The notes below the pieces were generated by a model, which was not told the origin of the DNA, made no database searches, and saw only the letters and a list, made by a program, of their open reading frames with translations. Below, in pieces: positions 5,687-5,696 of a stretch of DNA of 5,696 nucleotides. The stretch lies in assembly GCA_022616085.1 (NCBI GenBank), contig JAKEFN010000090.1, positions 1-5,696 of the forward strand. The letters run 5' to 3'. This DNA is from a bacterium. Its GTDB lineage: Bacteria; Patescibacteriota; Minisyncoccia; Phycocordibacterales; JAKEFN01. A program made the position numbers and the translations under genes. How positions within the stretch are numbered: the stretch's first letter is position 1; each line of letters begins with the position of its first letter.

Positions 5687-5696
5687 ATGGAAAAAA
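5687..5696 (+). CDS. Possible start of a rightward gene, cut by the window edge
   Basis: ATG at 5687-5689 is followed by GAA AAA and the window end. The only support is the promoter-like extended -10 ten bases upstream, which matches the arrangement at orn. An in-frame ATG at 5675 overlaps the -10 hexamer and is a less likely start. Nothing can be said about the product. Confidence 0.35.

Overview
The window is about 5.7 kb of ordinary bacterial coding sequence. It holds four complete genes, two possible gene fragments at the edges, and an unusually readable set of control signals. Several traits fit an ultra-small Candidate Phyla Radiation bacterium (Patescibacteria/Parcubacteria type): very short gaps between genes, no good Shine-Dalgarno site before any start, a probable leaderless mRNA, a type IV pilus platform gene outside a recognisable pilus cluster, and a small one-domain EamA transporter. 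This assignment is inference; no marker gene is present. The standard genetic code holds: no TGA falls inside the genes, and the stops are TAG, TAA, TAG and TAA.

Left part (1-1457). pilC/gspF, the inner-membrane platform protein of a type IV pilus or type II secretion-like machine, lies on the minus strand. It is followed at the left edge by the possible start of another minus-strand gene. The 115-bp gap between pilC and the upstream nrdA is almost filled by a perfect 31-bp inverted repeat around a 45-bp centre, with exactly 4 bp left at each end.

Centre (1458-4572). nrdA, on the minus strand, encodes the catalytic subunit of a class I ribonucleotide reductase with two N-terminal ATP-cone domains. 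No nrdB is adjacent. The 289-bp region before it holds, in order of transcription, a perfect DnaA box, a sigma70-type promoter with a 17-bp spacer, and a roughly 77-nt leader that can fold as a compact three-way junction ending in a terminator-like hairpin. The same region carries the divergent orn promoter on the plus strand: an extended -10 so close to the ATG that the mRNA should be leaderless or nearly so, with a 14-bp dyad where the -35 would lie.

Right part (4573-5696). orn (oligoribonuclease, plus strand) converges on a small EamA/DMT-type membrane protein gene (minus strand), and both probably share one bidirectional terminator. The transporter has a strong promoter that moves its likely start downstream of the longest reading frame. 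A second extended -10 faces rightward with an ATG 10 nt beyond it, probably the start of a gene cut by the window edge.

Functionally, nrdA makes deoxynucleotides and orn recycles the last short RNA fragments to mononucleotides, so the divergent pair joins two nucleotide-pool enzymes; whether they are co-regulated is not shown. I found no mobile element gene, CRISPR array, tRNA or rRNA, and no clearly novel protein system. The most interesting signals are non-coding: the inverted-repeat element, the DnaA box at nrdA, and the nrdA leader fold.
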